From contig NZ_OY781939.1 of assembly GCF_963677315.1 (NCBI RefSeq), forward strand, positions 1,674,001 through 1,738,000: a stretch of 64,000 bases of DNA, in the 5' to 3' direction. The stretch is from an uncultured Sphaerochaeta sp. (lineage in GTDB: Bacteria > Spirochaetota > Spirochaetia > Sphaerochaetales > Sphaerochaetaceae). The notes beneath the pieces were generated by a model. That model saw only the letters and a list, made by a program, of their open reading frames with translations. It was not told the origin of the DNA and did not search any database. A program made the position numbers and the translations under genes. Of the stretch, positions 15,556 to 25,542 are shown piece by piece. Numbering within the stretch: the first letter of the stretch is position 1; every line of letters starts with the position of its first letter.

Positions 15556-17232
15556 TCAGTTGTTCTCTATAGGCCTCATGGCCTGGGAGAGCCTGTTCAT
15601 CTCATCGGTGACAAGCTGCAGGTCCTCCGCCTTCACATTCCAGGGCATCAGCGGCTCGATCTGTTCGCCGGTGAGCTCAAGGTTGTCGTATTTGGCAGCC
15701 TGCATGAAGAGATAGGCAAGATAGTTGCGGGGATTCAGTCCCTGTCTCTTGGCTGTCTCAATGAGGCTGTAGAGCAGACAGGAAGCATCGGCACCATCAT
15801 TGCTGCCGTGGTTCACCCAGTTCTTGCGTCCCTGAATGTAGACTCTGATAGATTGCTCACAGTCGTTGTTGTCGATTTTCAGCTCTGCATTCTCGAAGGA
15901 AAGCAGGACCTTGTCCCACTGGTTGAGAGCATAGGAAACCGCCCGTTTCTGCACCAGGTTGATCAGGGAGGTGGTGAGGGCCGCATTCTCAAGCCAAGCA
16001 TGGAAGTCGTTGAGGATCGGCATCGAAAGAGCTTTCCTCTCTTCTATGAATGCCTCCTTGGACATCTCCCCTGCGACAAGTCTTGCCCGAAGCTGGGAGT
16101 CGATCTTGTACAGCCTGGCGATCCAGGCGATGGCGGGCCCTGCAAGGTTGTGGTCCTTGGTGATCTTCTCGCAGTCCTTGAACCGTCTTGCAACATGGGC
16201 AAGGCAGACGCACCTATGGGCCTTGCCAAGGTAGGAATCATAGGCTCCGTAGCCGTCCGCCATCACCCATCCGGTGTAGTCGGTGAACATCGACAGCGGA
16301 GGGCCACCGCCCCTGCCGTCAAAATACCGGTACCAGGCGAGGTGCTCGTTGCACACCGCCCACATGTAGTTCTTCGTCTTTTCCGAACCCTGTTTTTTTG
16401 TGGTAGTTTCGTCCATATACAGAGCAGCTTGTGCGAGCACCTTCGCCCTGAACGATTCCTCGGCTGCCTTGATGCGCTCGAGGATTGCCAGCCCATAGTT
16501 GCTCATGTCCTGCCTGCTGATGTCGATGCCGTCAAGGCCGAGGGCCTTGCTCAGCCGGTTGTGCGGAACATGCAGTCCGTATTTCTGGTAGGCGATCTCG
16601 GCCAGCAACAGCTCACCGACCTTGGTCTTGGGAAGGAAGCGCCGGGAGCATTGCGCGCTGAGCACGAGCTCCTCATCTTTGCATTTTACCGTATACTTTC
16701 GGTTCTCGACCTCTACCAGTATGACGGCGTTGATGCGTTGGAAGTACGAGGTGTGGGTGGATGGCATCGGGCGTACTGAATAGCCCCTGCTGCGGTAATC
16801 GTCAAGCACCGACGCCTCGACATCGTTGACCAGGTTCACCACATGTGAGGCTCCTGCAAGAGGTTTCCTTCCGACACTCTTCTTCCTGTACCCATCAATG
16901 GATTGCTGATTGGGTGAATCATCCTCTCCGGCAGACTGGGGCAGCATCTCGGGGGCGAACAGCGGCAGTGTCTCCCAATCGGGATTCTGCTTCAGCTGCT
17001 CGCTGGATTTGCCGAATTGTTGCTGGATGAGCAATTGCAGCGTCATGTGCATCTGCTCGTTCTGTTTCTGCAATTGCTGCATCATCTGTTGCATCTGGGT
17101 GAACATGAGGCTGATCTGGTCGAAGCTCATGTCCCTGGTGGGGGCAAGGGGAGCCAATACCGAGGCCGGGCTTTTCAGCCCGTCCACCAAGATCTCGACC
17201 GTCCTTGATTTCCTGTCACCCTTGCTTTTCAT
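15556..17232 (-). CDS. tnpC: IS66 family transposase TnpC (IS66-B)
   Basis: A 558-residue transposase identical to that at 8629-10305, with the same DDE and IS66 C-terminal motifs. It transcribes away from the dGTPase gene. Confidence 0.95.
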   Translation of the reverse strand: MKSKGDRKSRTVEILVDGLKSPASVLAPLAPTRDMSFDQISLMFTQMQQMMQQLQKQNEQMHMTLQLLIQQQFGKSSEQLKQNPDWETLPLFAPEMLPQSAGEDDSPNQQSIDGYRKKSVGRKPLAGASHVVNLVNDVEASVLDDYRSRGYSVRPMPSTHTSYFQRINAVILVEVENRKYTVKCKDEELVLSAQCSRRFLPKTKVGELLLAEIAYQKYGLHVPHNRLSKALGLDGIDISRQDMSNYGLAILERIKAAEESFRAKVLAQAALYMDETTTKKQGSEKTKNYMWAVCNEHLAWYRYFDGRGGGPPLSMFTDYTGWVMADGYGAYDSYLGKAHRCVCLAHVARRFKDCEKITKDHNLAGPAIAWIARLYKIDSQLRARLVAGEMSKEAFIEERKALSMPILNDFHAWLENAALTTSLINLVQKRAVSYALNQWDKVLLSFENAELKIDNNDCEQSIRVYIQGRKNWVNHGSNDGADASCLLYSLIETAKRQGLNPRNYLAYLFMQAAKYDNLELTGEQIEPLMPWNVKAEDLQLVTDEMNRLSQAMRPIENN

Positions 17233-17294
17233 AGAGATAAGTATAGCAGAAAACAGGGTTTAAGTATACTACTTGTAGACAATTAGATGCACTT

Positions 17295-17657
17295 TCAGAC
17301 AGCTTTCCCAGGTCGCATCCGTACATTCTCCCAAGGGGTGAAACGACGGAAAATGTCTATACCGTCAAGCATTGCAAGCAGGTCTTCCCCACTGATTTCC
17401 TTCACCCTCTCCTCACTGTTCGGCCAGGCGAAGGTGTAGCCGCCCACCAGTTTCTTCTGCAGCAACAGGAACCCTGTCTTGTCCCACATGACGCACTTGA
17501 TGCTGTCACGCCTCCTGCCGCAGAAGATGTACAACCCTCCCAGGGTGACGTCCATCTCCATGATGTTGGTGATGACCGACACGAATCCGTTGATACCGCG
17601 TCTTAAATCTGAGTATCCAGGGAGCAGATAGATCGGGATGCCGCTCATGTCAAGCAT
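17295..17657 (-). CDS. tnpB: IS66 accessory protein TnpB (IS66-B)
   Basis: Identical to 10368-10730. The start at 17657 is chosen for the same reason: GAGGAGG spacing and the ATGCTTGA overlap with the gene before it. Confidence 0.92.
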   Translation of the reverse strand: MLDMSGIPIYLLPGYSDLRRGINGFVSVITNIMEMDVTLGGLYIFCGRRRDSIKCVMWDKTGFLLLQKKLVGGYTFAWPNSEERVKEISGEDLLAMLDGIDIFRRFTPWENVRMRPGKAV

Positions 17658-17844
17658 TGGCTGCCTCCTCGATCCGGATCTTCCCTTCTTCATCAACGAG
17701 AACGTTCCCTGCTAGGCAGAATCGGTACTGGTCCGACCTGTTCCAGGGAATAGGGTCAAACCGCTTCCTTGGCCTTCCCCGGCCACGTTTGACAGAACCG
17801 ATGATCTCAACCTTGTATTGTTCGGTATTCTTGTTGGTTTCCAT
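17650..17844 (-). CDS. small basic AT-hook-like protein of IS66-B
   Basis: Identical to 10723-10917; 64 residues with the GRGRPRK basic motif, in the tnpA position of the element. Confidence 0.7.
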   Translation of the reverse strand: METNKNTEQYKVEIIGSVKRGRGRPRKRFDPIPWNRSDQYRFCLAGNVLVDEEGKIRIEEAANA

Positions 17845-17916
17845 TTTGCACCTCCGGATACGAGTCTATCGGTGCTGGGACCTCCACATCAGTGCGTTGT
17901 TGGTTTGACTATTACG

Positions 17917-19005
17917 ATGATATTAATCAAGAGAGCAGAAAATCGTGAAGAAGATGTACGTGGTCATTATTTTAGAGACCAAACTGCAATAATACATTCG
18001 ATGCCTTTTAGGCGACTAAAACACAAAACACAAGTATTCTTTTCTCCTGAGAACGACCATATCTGTACCAGAATTGAACATGTTCTACATGTTGCAAGTA
18101 TAGCCTCAACAGTGTGTAAGGGTCTTAATGCTACAGAAGAATGGCACCTTGATAGTGAACTAGCTTATGCCATTGGATTAGGACATGATCTCGGTCACGC
18201 ACCATTCGGACATGCAGGAGAGGATGCTCTAAAAAAATGTACCGGACTTGACTTTAAGCATGAGATGAACAGTTTCAGAGTAGTTCGGTACTTAGCCAAT
18301 AATGGAAAAGGACTTAACCTTACTTATGCTGTTGAGGATGGCATTATTAGTCACAATGGTGAATGCTTTGAGCAATCACTTGAACCATATCCAAACTTAA
18401 AGAAACTTGAAGAAATTAAAGAAAGAGATACTATCCCAAGCACTTATGAGGGGTGCATTGTTAGGTTTGCAGATAAAATAGCATATCTAGGTCGCGATAT
18501 TGAAGATGCCTTAATATCCAATCTAATCACTCACGATGAGCTCCCAGAAATAATCAAAGATTATATCGGAAAATATAATGGACAAATAATTAATGAATTG
18601 GTTATCGACTTAATCAATGAATCAAAAAGAACTGGAAAGATACAACTTTCAAACAAAGCATTTGAAATGATCAAGAAACTTTCAGATTTCAACTATGAAA
18701 AAATTTACTCTCATAAAAGAATTATCGAATACAAGAAACATATTGAACCCATGATACGTACAATTTATGAGCATCTAAGGGATATATTTGGTTCCTATGG
18801 AACTGATTATGACAAATATGATTTTGAAGGCAATCTTCAAATCACACAGGCTTTTGGAAGATATATAAAAAAAATGGAACCCCTATATGAGAAAGAATCT
18901 TTCCAGATTCAACGAATACTAACTGATTACATCTCAGGTATGACCGATAATTATGTACTTAAGTCAACAAAGGAAATTATTATACCAAGACCACTACAGT
19001 CTTAA
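17917..19005 (+). CDS. dGTP triphosphohydrolase-like HD-domain protein
   Basis: A 362-residue dGTPase-family protein, which hydrolyses dGTP (or other dNTPs) to the nucleoside and triphosphate. The metal-binding HD signature is complete: H55 (TRIEHVLHV), H90-D91 (GLGHDLGHAPFGHAGE) and D186 (RFADKIAYLGRDIED). MPFRRLKHKTQVF near residue 29 is the usual N-terminal block. The start ATG lies within the 8-bp target duplication of IS66-B, with no ribosome site in the element end. Relatives usually have some extra N-terminal residues, so the 5' end may have been trimmed when it was joined to the repeat. Such enzymes serve housekeeping and phage defence by dNTP depletion. Confidence 0.88.
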   Translation: MILIKRAENREEDVRGHYFRDQTAIIHSMPFRRLKHKTQVFFSPENDHICTRIEHVLHVASIASTVCKGLNATEEWHLDSELAYAIGLGHDLGHAPFGHAGEDALKKCTGLDFKHEMNSFRVVRYLANNGKGLNLTYAVEDGIISHNGECFEQSLEPYPNLKKLEEIKERDTIPSTYEGCIVRFADKIAYLGRDIEDALISNLITHDELPEIIKDYIGKYNGQIINELVIDLINESKRTGKIQLSNKAFEMIKKLSDFNYEKIYSHKRIIEYKKHIEPMIRTIYEHLRDIFGSYGTDYDKYDFEGNLQITQAFGRYIKKMEPLYEKESFQIQRILTDYISGMTDNYVLKSTKEIIIPRPLQS

Positions 19006-19118
19006 TACTTTTATCAATCTTCTAACCCATAAATATTTGAACAACATGGAACATAAGTGATTTCTTGTATAATAGTTGTTCTATAACCTCTCTTGATGCA
19101 ATCCGATTGGATCAGACT

Positions 19119-20533
19119 TCATGCAATAAATTCTTTAACTAATTTTAGATGATTAATAAATTCCTTTCTTCTAATGATACCAATACAAACAACGAACACA
19201 ATATACATGCCCCATCCCTGCACACCACCAATAAACCAGTTTCCTAATATGAATATAATTGCACCTAGAGCATCCCATAATACTTCAAAGGATATCTTCA
19301 TGTTCATCTTTTTCTGTAAATAGAAATCAGGGATTAAGCACTTAACTATCTGTAAACCAACAATTGACATCACCGCAGCTGTTAAGTTTTTAAACAACAC
19401 AGTAACAATAACAGTGGTTACTAATGAGAGGAGTACAGAGAAGCCATTAATGAAGAGCATCGCCTTTTCTTCTCTCAAAGCTTTGAGAGAAGTGTTGATC
19501 AGTAATGAGGTCCTAGCTTCAAACATTGAAATAGGAAACAATATTGCAAAATGCTGAATTGCCTCGTAATAATGGGGTAACCAAAGAAGGAGAATCTTCT
19601 GGATTGGGTAATAAGCAACTAAAAATATCAGCATGACACCAGATAAGAGAGACCCCAACGTATCATAAACGGTTGGCAATCTATCTGCGTCACTACGTTT
19701 AATAATTGGAAATATTACAATACTTACGGCAGCAATAAAGGTAAGAATAAAATTCGAGATACTGAGAGAAAAAGATACTTTTCCAAAAGTAGTAACATCC
19801 CAATTTCTTTCGATTCCAAAGCGTACTATTCCAATAATCAACATCCCAGCAATATTGGCAAAGAGTAATTTACTCCTGTAGTGATATTGGTCCAGAATTC
19901 ATGGATTCCCGTAGAAAGATTAACACCTATTGCAAATACAATATCTCTACACACATATCCCAAACCAATAAGTGCAACTATCTTTGCAATGATATCAGCA
20001 AGTAACATGTATTCAAATTTACGATCCCATAATGCTAATAAGCTCAACATCAATACAACGTACAACAAACGTTCAACCATTAAATTTCTAACGAATTCTT
20101 TAATTCTCCCTGTACTTTGTAGTATAAATTGTAACACAGTCCTAGGTAATAAAAGAATACAATTAAAACCAGAAGCTATAAGAATGAGAGACTTATTCGG
20201 GTCTTCAATTTTATACAACGAGAACAAAGTAATCCCAATAAAAATAAAAATTTCCAAGATTGCAACCAACCAAAACTGTGAATGCATCATTGGTTTGTCT
20301 AGTTCATCGTAATACTTTCCACCATATCGAAGATAAATACCATCAGCTAGCCCAAAATGAAAGAAACCAGTATACCCCACATAGAAGAGGTATAGTTGCC
20401 AGTATCCATATTGTTCAAGACCAAGGAGTTTAGGGACAATGAAAGATACGACAATCGATATTACTAAATTTAGGAAATTCGCAGAAACAGAATAATAGAG
20501 CTTATGAAAAATACTCTTTACAGAATCATTCAC
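19119..20533 (-). pseudogene. polysaccharide flippase (Wzx-like), frameshifted
   Basis: Two frames, 19838-20533 (231 codons) and 19119-19844 (241 codons), are halves of one multi-membrane-span flippase of the MATE-like polysaccharide exporter family. The first ends at GVNYSLPILLGC. Reading one frame over gives LLFANIAGMLIIGIVRFG, the expected continuation, if one base (most simply one A in the AAATTA run near 19874-19880) is restored. It is either a single-base deletion in this strain or a sequencing error. It is last on the minus-strand polysaccharide locus, next to rfbC. Confidence 0.85.
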
Positions 20534-20541
20534 AATTACTT

Positions 20542-21090
20542 CTACTTTTCTAAATGAATAAGTTCCAAGAACGTTCTATCCTTCTCACTCAAACAAAACT
20601 CCATACCCACGTCCGGCCACGCAATCCCGATACTCGGGTCATCCCACCTGATGCCACCCTCATCCTCGGGGTGGTAGAACTCGTCGCATTTGTAGGTGAA
20701 CTCGGCTTCTTCCGAGAGTACAAGGAACCCGTGAGCGAAGCCCTTTGGGATGAAGAACTGGTTCTTCTTCTCTGCCGAAAGCACCACTCCCACATACTTG
20801 CCGTACGTAGGACTGTCTATCCTCAGGTCGACTGCAACATCGTACACCTCGCCCTTGGTGACCCTGACCAGCTTGGCCTGCGGAAACTGCTTCTGGAAAT
20901 GCAGTCCTCGCAATACTCCTTTCCGGGACTTGCTCTGGTTGTCCTGCACAAATTCATTCATGATACCGGCCTTGTGGAAGTCTGCCTTGTTGTAGGTCTC
21001 CATGAAGTAGCCTCGCTCATCCCCGAACACCCTCGGCTCGATGATGAACACCCCTTCTATCCCTGTCTCCGTGAATGTGAACTGTCCCAT
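20542..21090 (-). CDS. rfbC: dTDP-4-dehydrorhamnose 3,5-epimerase
   Basis: A 182-residue cupin-fold enzyme that epimerises C3 and C5 of dTDP-4-keto-6-deoxyglucose, third step of dTDP-L-rhamnose synthesis. Family marks are VFGDERGYFMETYN, DNQSKSRKGVLRGLHFQ (with the catalytic His), KGEVYDVAVDLR and FFIPKGFAHGFLVLS. The frame stays open upstream to 21249, but the ATG at 21090 matches the family N-terminus. It is the last gene of rfbA-D-B-C and follows rfbB after 23 bases. Confidence 0.96.
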   Translation of the reverse strand: MGQFTFTETGIEGVFIIEPRVFGDERGYFMETYNKADFHKAGIMNEFVQDNQSKSRKGVLRGLHFQKQFPQAKLVRVTKGEVYDVAVDLRIDSPTYGKYVGVVLSAEKKNQFFIPKGFAHGFLVLSEEAEFTYKCDEFYHPEDEGGIRWDDPSIGIAWPDVGMEFCLSEKDRTFLELIHLEK

Positions 21091-21113
21091 TGTATGTTTC
21101 TCTCTTTCCCTTG

Positions 21114-22175
21114 TTATCTGCCTGCGTACATCGACCGGTAGTATTGCTGGTAGGAACCACTGGTCACATGCTCCATCCACTGCCTGTTCTCCAGGTACCA
21201 GTCGATGGTCTTCCTGATCCCTTCTGCAAACATCGTCTCGGGCTCCCACCCCAACGCTTCCCTGATCTTGGTGGGATCTATGCCGTAGCGTCGGTCATGC
21301 CCCTTCCTGTCGGTAACGTGCTTGATCAGACGCTCATCTATACTTTGGTCCACCTTCTCAGCTACATAGGCTATGATGCTCTTCACGATCTCGATGTTGG
21401 GTTTCTCGTTGTGCCCTCCGATGTTGTACACCTCACCGAGGGTTCCCTTCCGGATCACCAGGTCAATCGCCTTGCAGTGGTCCTCCACATACAGCCAGTC
21501 ACGGACCTGCATGCCGTCCCCGTACACGGGAAGGCTGTTTTTGTTCAGGCAGTTGTTGATCATCAGCGGGATGAGCTTCTCGGGAAACTGGTAGGGGCCG
21601 TAGTTGTTCGAGCACCTGGTGATGTTCACCGGAAGTTTGTAGGTATCCCCATAGGCTTTCACCAGGAGGTCGGCCGAGGCCTTGCTTGCCGAGTAGGGAC
21701 TGTGCGGGTCCAGGGGGGTGGTCTCGGTGAAGAACCCCTCAGGCCCGAGGGATCCGTATACCTCGTCGGTGGAGACCTGCAGGAACCTCACACCCTCCCG
21801 GTATGTATCCTCCCCTGTCTTCCATGAGCCCTTCGCGGCATCCAGGAGATTCAGTGTCCCCATCACGTTGGTGCTCACGAATACCCCTGGGTCGGTGATC
21901 GAGCGGTCCACATGGCTCTCTGCGGCGAAGTTGACCACATAGTCAATGTGGTACTGCCCGAACAGCTTTCCCATCGCTTCCCGGTCACAGACGTCGGCCT
22001 GTATGAAGGCATACCGCTCATCATCCATGACAGCCTTCAGGTTCTCCAGGTTCCCAGCATAGGTGAGCTTGTCCACATTCACCACCAGGATGTCCTGGTG
22101 CCTCTCAAGGATGTAGTGGATGAAGTTGGAGCCGATGAAGCCGGCCCCTCCGGTCACCAGGTAGGTCTTGCTCAT
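21114..22175 (-). CDS. rfbB: dTDP-glucose 4,6-dehydratase
   Basis: A 353-residue extended short-chain dehydrogenase/reductase that turns dTDP-glucose into the 4-keto-6-deoxy sugar. The NAD-binding GGAGFIGSNF is at residues 8-17, DKLTYAGNL follows strand 2, STDEVYG precedes the catalytic DxE-type site, and YSASKAS holds the catalytic Tyr and Lys. The sugar-binding RCSNNYGP and PVYGDGMQVRDW motifs are intact. It overlaps rfbD by 4 bases, indicating one operon. Confidence 0.97.
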   Translation of the reverse strand: MSKTYLVTGGAGFIGSNFIHYILERHQDILVVNVDKLTYAGNLENLKAVMDDERYAFIQADVCDREAMGKLFGQYHIDYVVNFAAESHVDRSITDPGVFVSTNVMGTLNLLDAAKGSWKTGEDTYREGVRFLQVSTDEVYGSLGPEGFFTETTPLDPHSPYSASKASADLLVKAYGDTYKLPVNITRCSNNYGPYQFPEKLIPLMINNCLNKNSLPVYGDGMQVRDWLYVEDHCKAIDLVIRKGTLGEVYNIGGHNEKPNIEIVKSIIAYVAEKVDQSIDERLIKHVTDRKGHDRRYGIDPTKIREALGWEPETMFAEGIRKTIDWYLENRQWMEHVTSGSYQQYYRSMYAGR

Positions 22176-23071
22176 ATGGTCTTCTCCTGTTCCAGGTAAT
22201 GTTCCATGAAGCTGTCCAGGGCTTCCCTCCAGTCACGCATGCTGTTTCCGATGGTGTCGTGTAAATGCCTGTTCTCCAGGGCGGAGTAGGCAGGCCGCCT
22301 GGCAGGACGGGGGAACTCATCGGTGGTGCAGGATTCCACCGGGACCGATAGCCCTGCCCTCTCTACGATCCTCTCTGCAAAGGCATGCCAGCTTACCGGC
22401 TCCCCCCCACAGGTGCAGTGGAAGATGCCGGTCTCCGTGGAGGCTCCCAGCAGTGCAAGCTGGTAGGCCAGGTCCACGGCACTGGTGGGGTTCCCCACCT
22501 GGTCGCCTACCACCTTCAGCCTGCCGTTCTCCCTGGCCAGGCGCAGCATTGTCTTGACGAAGTTGTTTCCCACATACCCATAGAGCCAGGCGGTACGGCA
22601 GATGCAGCTGTTACCGCATGAGTCGAGCACCGCCTTCTCCCCTGCAAGCTTGGTCCTCCCGTAGGCGGTATTGGGACTGGGGGTATCATGCTCGGTATAG
22701 GGTCTCTCCCCATCCCCCCTGAAGACATAGTCGGTGGAGACATGCAGCAGGCGTGAGCCATGCCTCTGGGAGGCGATGGCCAGGTTCCTTGGTCCGAGTG
22801 CATTGATGCGGTAGGCAGTCTCCTCGTCGCTCTCACAGCCATCCACATTGGTCATGGCTGCACAGTTGAAGACAAGGTCGGGCTTGTGCCGGGAAAAGAA
22901 GGAGTCCACCGCATCCACCGAGGTTATGTCCAGCTCGTCCACATCGACTGCGAGGACCTCGCACCCTGCGTAAACAGGAGGGAGTTTCCCCAGTTCACTG
23001 GATCCCCTCTGGAGTATGTTGTTCAGTTCGCTGCCAAACTGGCCATTAGCACCTGTAATAAGTATCGTCAT
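22172..23071 (-). CDS. rfbD: dTDP-4-dehydrorhamnose reductase
   Basis: A 299-residue NADPH-dependent reductase giving dTDP-L-rhamnose, the last pathway step. It shows the nucleotide-binding GANGQFGSEL at the N-terminus, VFNCAAMTNVDGCE, HVSTDYVF, the catalytic YGRTKLAGE and the RTAWLYG segment. It lies 9 bases after rfbA and overlaps rfbB at ATGA. Confidence 0.96.
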   Translation of the reverse strand: MTILITGANGQFGSELNNILQRGSSELGKLPPVYAGCEVLAVDVDELDITSVDAVDSFFSRHKPDLVFNCAAMTNVDGCESDEETAYRINALGPRNLAIASQRHGSRLLHVSTDYVFRGDGERPYTEHDTPSPNTAYGRTKLAGEKAVLDSCGNSCICRTAWLYGYVGNNFVKTMLRLARENGRLKVVGDQVGNPTSAVDLAYQLALLGASTETGIFHCTCGGEPVSWHAFAERIVERAGLSVPVESCTTDEFPRPARRPAYSALENRHLHDTIGNSMRDWREALDSFMEHYLEQEKTI

Positions 23072-23080
23072 AAAGCAATC

Positions 23081-23965
23081 CTAATTATGTATTCGGCCTT
23101 CAGCAACCTGTCTGAGATGCTCGCCGTAAGGACTCTTCCCATAGCGGGAAGCACTTAGAATGAGCTCTTCCCTGCTGATCCATCCATTGCGGAACCCGAT
23201 CTCCTCAGGGGCCGATATCTTGATTCCCTGTCTCTTCTCGATCATGCGGACAAAGTCAGCTGCATCCACCAGGCTGTCCATCGTACCGGTATCGAGCCAG
23301 GCAAAACCCCTGCCCAGCAACTGGACATGCAGGTCACCTGCTTCCAGGTAAAGCCGGTTCAGGTCGGTTATCTCGAGCTCCCCGCGTGTTGAGGGCTTTA
23401 CCTGCCTTGCAAGCTGAACCACCCGCCTGTCATAGAAATAGAGCCCGGTGACGGCATAATTGCTTCTGGGATTTGCTGGTTTCTCCTCAAGGGATACGGC
23501 TCTTCCTTCCTGGTCGAACTCCACCACCCCGAAGCGCTCGGGATCCGGGACGTAATAACCGAATACCGTTGCCTTTCCTGCCTCTGCATCCCCCACAGCC
23601 TGTCTCAACAGCGGGGAGAACCCGTTCCCATAGAAGATGTTGTCCCCCAGCACCATGGCACAGGCATCATCTCCGATGAACTCCTCGCCCAGCAGGAAGG
23701 CCTGGGAAAGGCCGTCGGGGGATGGTTGTACCTTGTAGGAGAAATGGACGCCGAACTGGTTGCCATCCCCCAGGAGATGCTCGAACCGGGGGGTGTCCTC
23801 AGGGGTGGAGATGATCAGGATGTCATTGATCCCTGCAAGCATCAGGGTGGAAAGCGGGTAGTAGATCATCGGCTTGTCATAGACAGGCAGCAACTGCTTG
23901 CTGGTTACCAGGGTCAAGGGATAGAGACGCGTACCGGCTCCGCCGGCCAGGATGATTCCTTTCAT
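23081..23965 (-). CDS. rfbA: glucose-1-phosphate thymidylyltransferase
   Basis: A 294-residue nucleotidyltransferase that makes dTDP-glucose, the first committed step to rhamnose. The N-terminal [11 protein letters not shown] is the nucleotide-binding loop; [23 protein letters not shown] (metal and sugar contacts), [20 protein letters not shown] and [12 protein letters not shown] follow in the expected order. It is the first gene of the four-gene rhamnose cluster. These genes are visibly less AT-rich than the glycosyltransferase genes upstream, suggesting different origins within the locus. Confidence 0.97.
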   Translation of the reverse strand: MKGIILAGGAGTRLYPLTLVTSKQLLPVYDKPMIYYPLSTLMLAGINDILIISTPEDTPRFEHLLGDGNQFGVHFSYKVQPSPDGLSQAFLLGEEFIGDDACAMVLGDNIFYGNGFSPLLRQAVGDAEAGKATVFGYYVPDPERFGVVEFDQEGRAVSLEEKPANPRSNYAVTGLYFYDRRVVQLARQVKPSTRGELEITDLNRLYLEAGDLHVQLLGRGFAWLDTGTMDSLVDAADFVRMIEKRQGIKISAPEEIGFRNGWISREELILSASRYGKSPYGEHLRQVAEGRIHN

Positions 23966-24052
23966 ACTAGTTCCTTATAAGTAAGCGTAGGCTCATCAGT
24001 CCAATGAAATGAACAAAACCTTCTACACTGTGACGAGTCTTCATGTTTTTTC

Positions 24053-25330
24053 TTATACTCTAATAGTGATTTTTCTTGATTGCTTTTTAAAAAGAATCAA
24101 TGAATAGAACAATGATATAACATATGCAGAGTTAGCAAATTCTAATCTTATCATCGACAGCATAAGGCCTTGAAGAATTAGCGAATACAAAAAAACATTA
24201 ACGTAATTCTTTGATGTTCGCATCAATCTATAAAGCCTACCAGTAAGAAATCCATATACACCCATACCAAAAATAACACCGAAAACTCTGAAGTCAAGAT
24301 AAAGATAAAAGAAAGGTGTTACAAAAGCATTGATTTTTGTGGTACTTCCAATGCTTACAGCATTTTCAACAAATAGCTTACTTTGCGTAAGAACCCAGAA
24401 GAAAGGCTTTTCTAGGATATTCATAGTATCAAGAAATTGAAATATTACAGAAAATAATCCCGATAAAGAAGCGAGGCCCATAGTGTATATGTTATCATAA
24501 TCAATGATTTTAATTCTAACATCAAGGTGAGGTACACATCCAGATATATATATATATAATGTTTTTAGTAAATCTTGGTTTCCTCGTAATCTTGCAATAA
24601 CTAGGAATAATCCGATAGCAAGTACGATTAATAAAAAAAACTGAATGGATTCACGCGTGATAATGAATTTTTTTCGTGGAATATAAACACTTCTGATTAA
24701 TAAAAAATGAAATACAAATAACACAAAAAACAAACGTCCACCAAGAGTAAAAAACTGGAGAATTATGACCAAAAAAGTTAATACCTGTAGAATCATATAT
24801 CTCTTTTCTTTCCAATATGTTAACCCAAATATTGGCAATATTACATATAAAAAAGGGTTCACCACTAATATTCTTAGAATACCATTAATTCTCCCTCTGC
24901 TGGAATAAAGAGCACTTGTTGGCGTAGAAGCAAAATTTCGAATCTCTCCAATTCTAACTCTTTGGAATATGATTATTCTGAGATCTTGAAATAATAGTAT
25001 TACAGTAATAATACAAAATATGTAAACAAACGTATAATTAATTGAACATTCCCTTTGAATTGTAATATTAGTAGAAGATAATTCATTGAAGTTGTCAATT
25101 TTTAATTTCATAGAGACTAAATACCCAAAGTAAAAACAAAACAACCCTAGAGTAATAATATAATAGGTTCTCTGCGAAGTAACATACATACCATACAATC
25201 TTAATGAGGAAAGAAATACAATCACCCCCCAGATTGAAAATAGAATGACTATCGGGTTAAAAAAATCTTTATTTTCATGATAAGTAAATAAAACAATACC
25301 AAATAATAGATAAGGTAAAATAAATTGCAT
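24053..25330 (-). CDS. probable polysaccharide polymerase (Wzy-like)
   Basis: A 425-residue very hydrophobic protein with roughly ten to twelve membrane spans and no soluble catalytic domain. Its place between a flippase gene and the rhamnose genes, and the large loop with charged residues about positions 115-150, fit an O-antigen/repeat-unit polymerase. Wzy proteins share little sequence, so the assignment is by topology and context. The DNA is strongly AT-rich. Confidence 0.65.
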   Translation of the reverse strand: MQFILPYLLFGIVLFTYHENKDFFNPIVILFSIWGVIVFLSSLRLYGMYVTSQRTYYIITLGLFCFYFGYLVSMKLKIDNFNELSSTNITIQRECSINYTFVYIFCIITVILLFQDLRIIIFQRVRIGEIRNFASTPTSALYSSRGRINGILRILVVNPFLYVILPIFGLTYWKEKRYMILQVLTFLVIILQFFTLGGRLFFVLFVFHFLLIRSVYIPRKKFIITRESIQFFLLIVLAIGLFLVIARLRGNQDLLKTLYIYISGCVPHLDVRIKIIDYDNIYTMGLASLSGLFSVIFQFLDTMNILEKPFFWVLTQSKLFVENAVSIGSTTKINAFVTPFFYLYLDFRVFGVIFGMGVYGFLTGRLYRLMRTSKNYVNVFLYSLILQGLMLSMIRLEFANSAYVISLFYSLILFKKQSRKITIRV

Positions 25331-25542
25331 GATGCCATCCTATCCAAAAGCCCCAACATTGAAAAATTTTCATCCCAATGCAGACATACCCTGTTTATTA
25401 GTTCGAAATGTGGCTGTTTTTGCTTAGTTCATTATCCAACCATATTCTGATACTTAGTAATGACAACCATATTAGTTATGACCGCTGTAATAACAATCCC
25501 TGAATTTGCAATTTAGGCTCATATAATATTATTTTGAACAAC

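Larger units (their letters stand above)
15453..17915. mobile_element. IS66-type element (IS66-B), copy 2, complete
   Basis: Identical to 8526-10988. The perfect 8-bp target duplication GATGATAT is at 15445-15452 and 17916-17923. It separates the dispersed repeat from the dGTPase gene. Confidence 0.96.

Noticed and set aside
7878..19005. Possible chromosomal integron cassette array
   Set aside because: No integron integrase and no GTTRRRY core or palindromic attC site in the repeats, which are direct and not inverted. Only the cassette-like layout is kept as a finding.
21090..21827. 245-codon plus-strand ORF across rfbB
   Set aside because: Antisense to a well-supported dehydratase gene.
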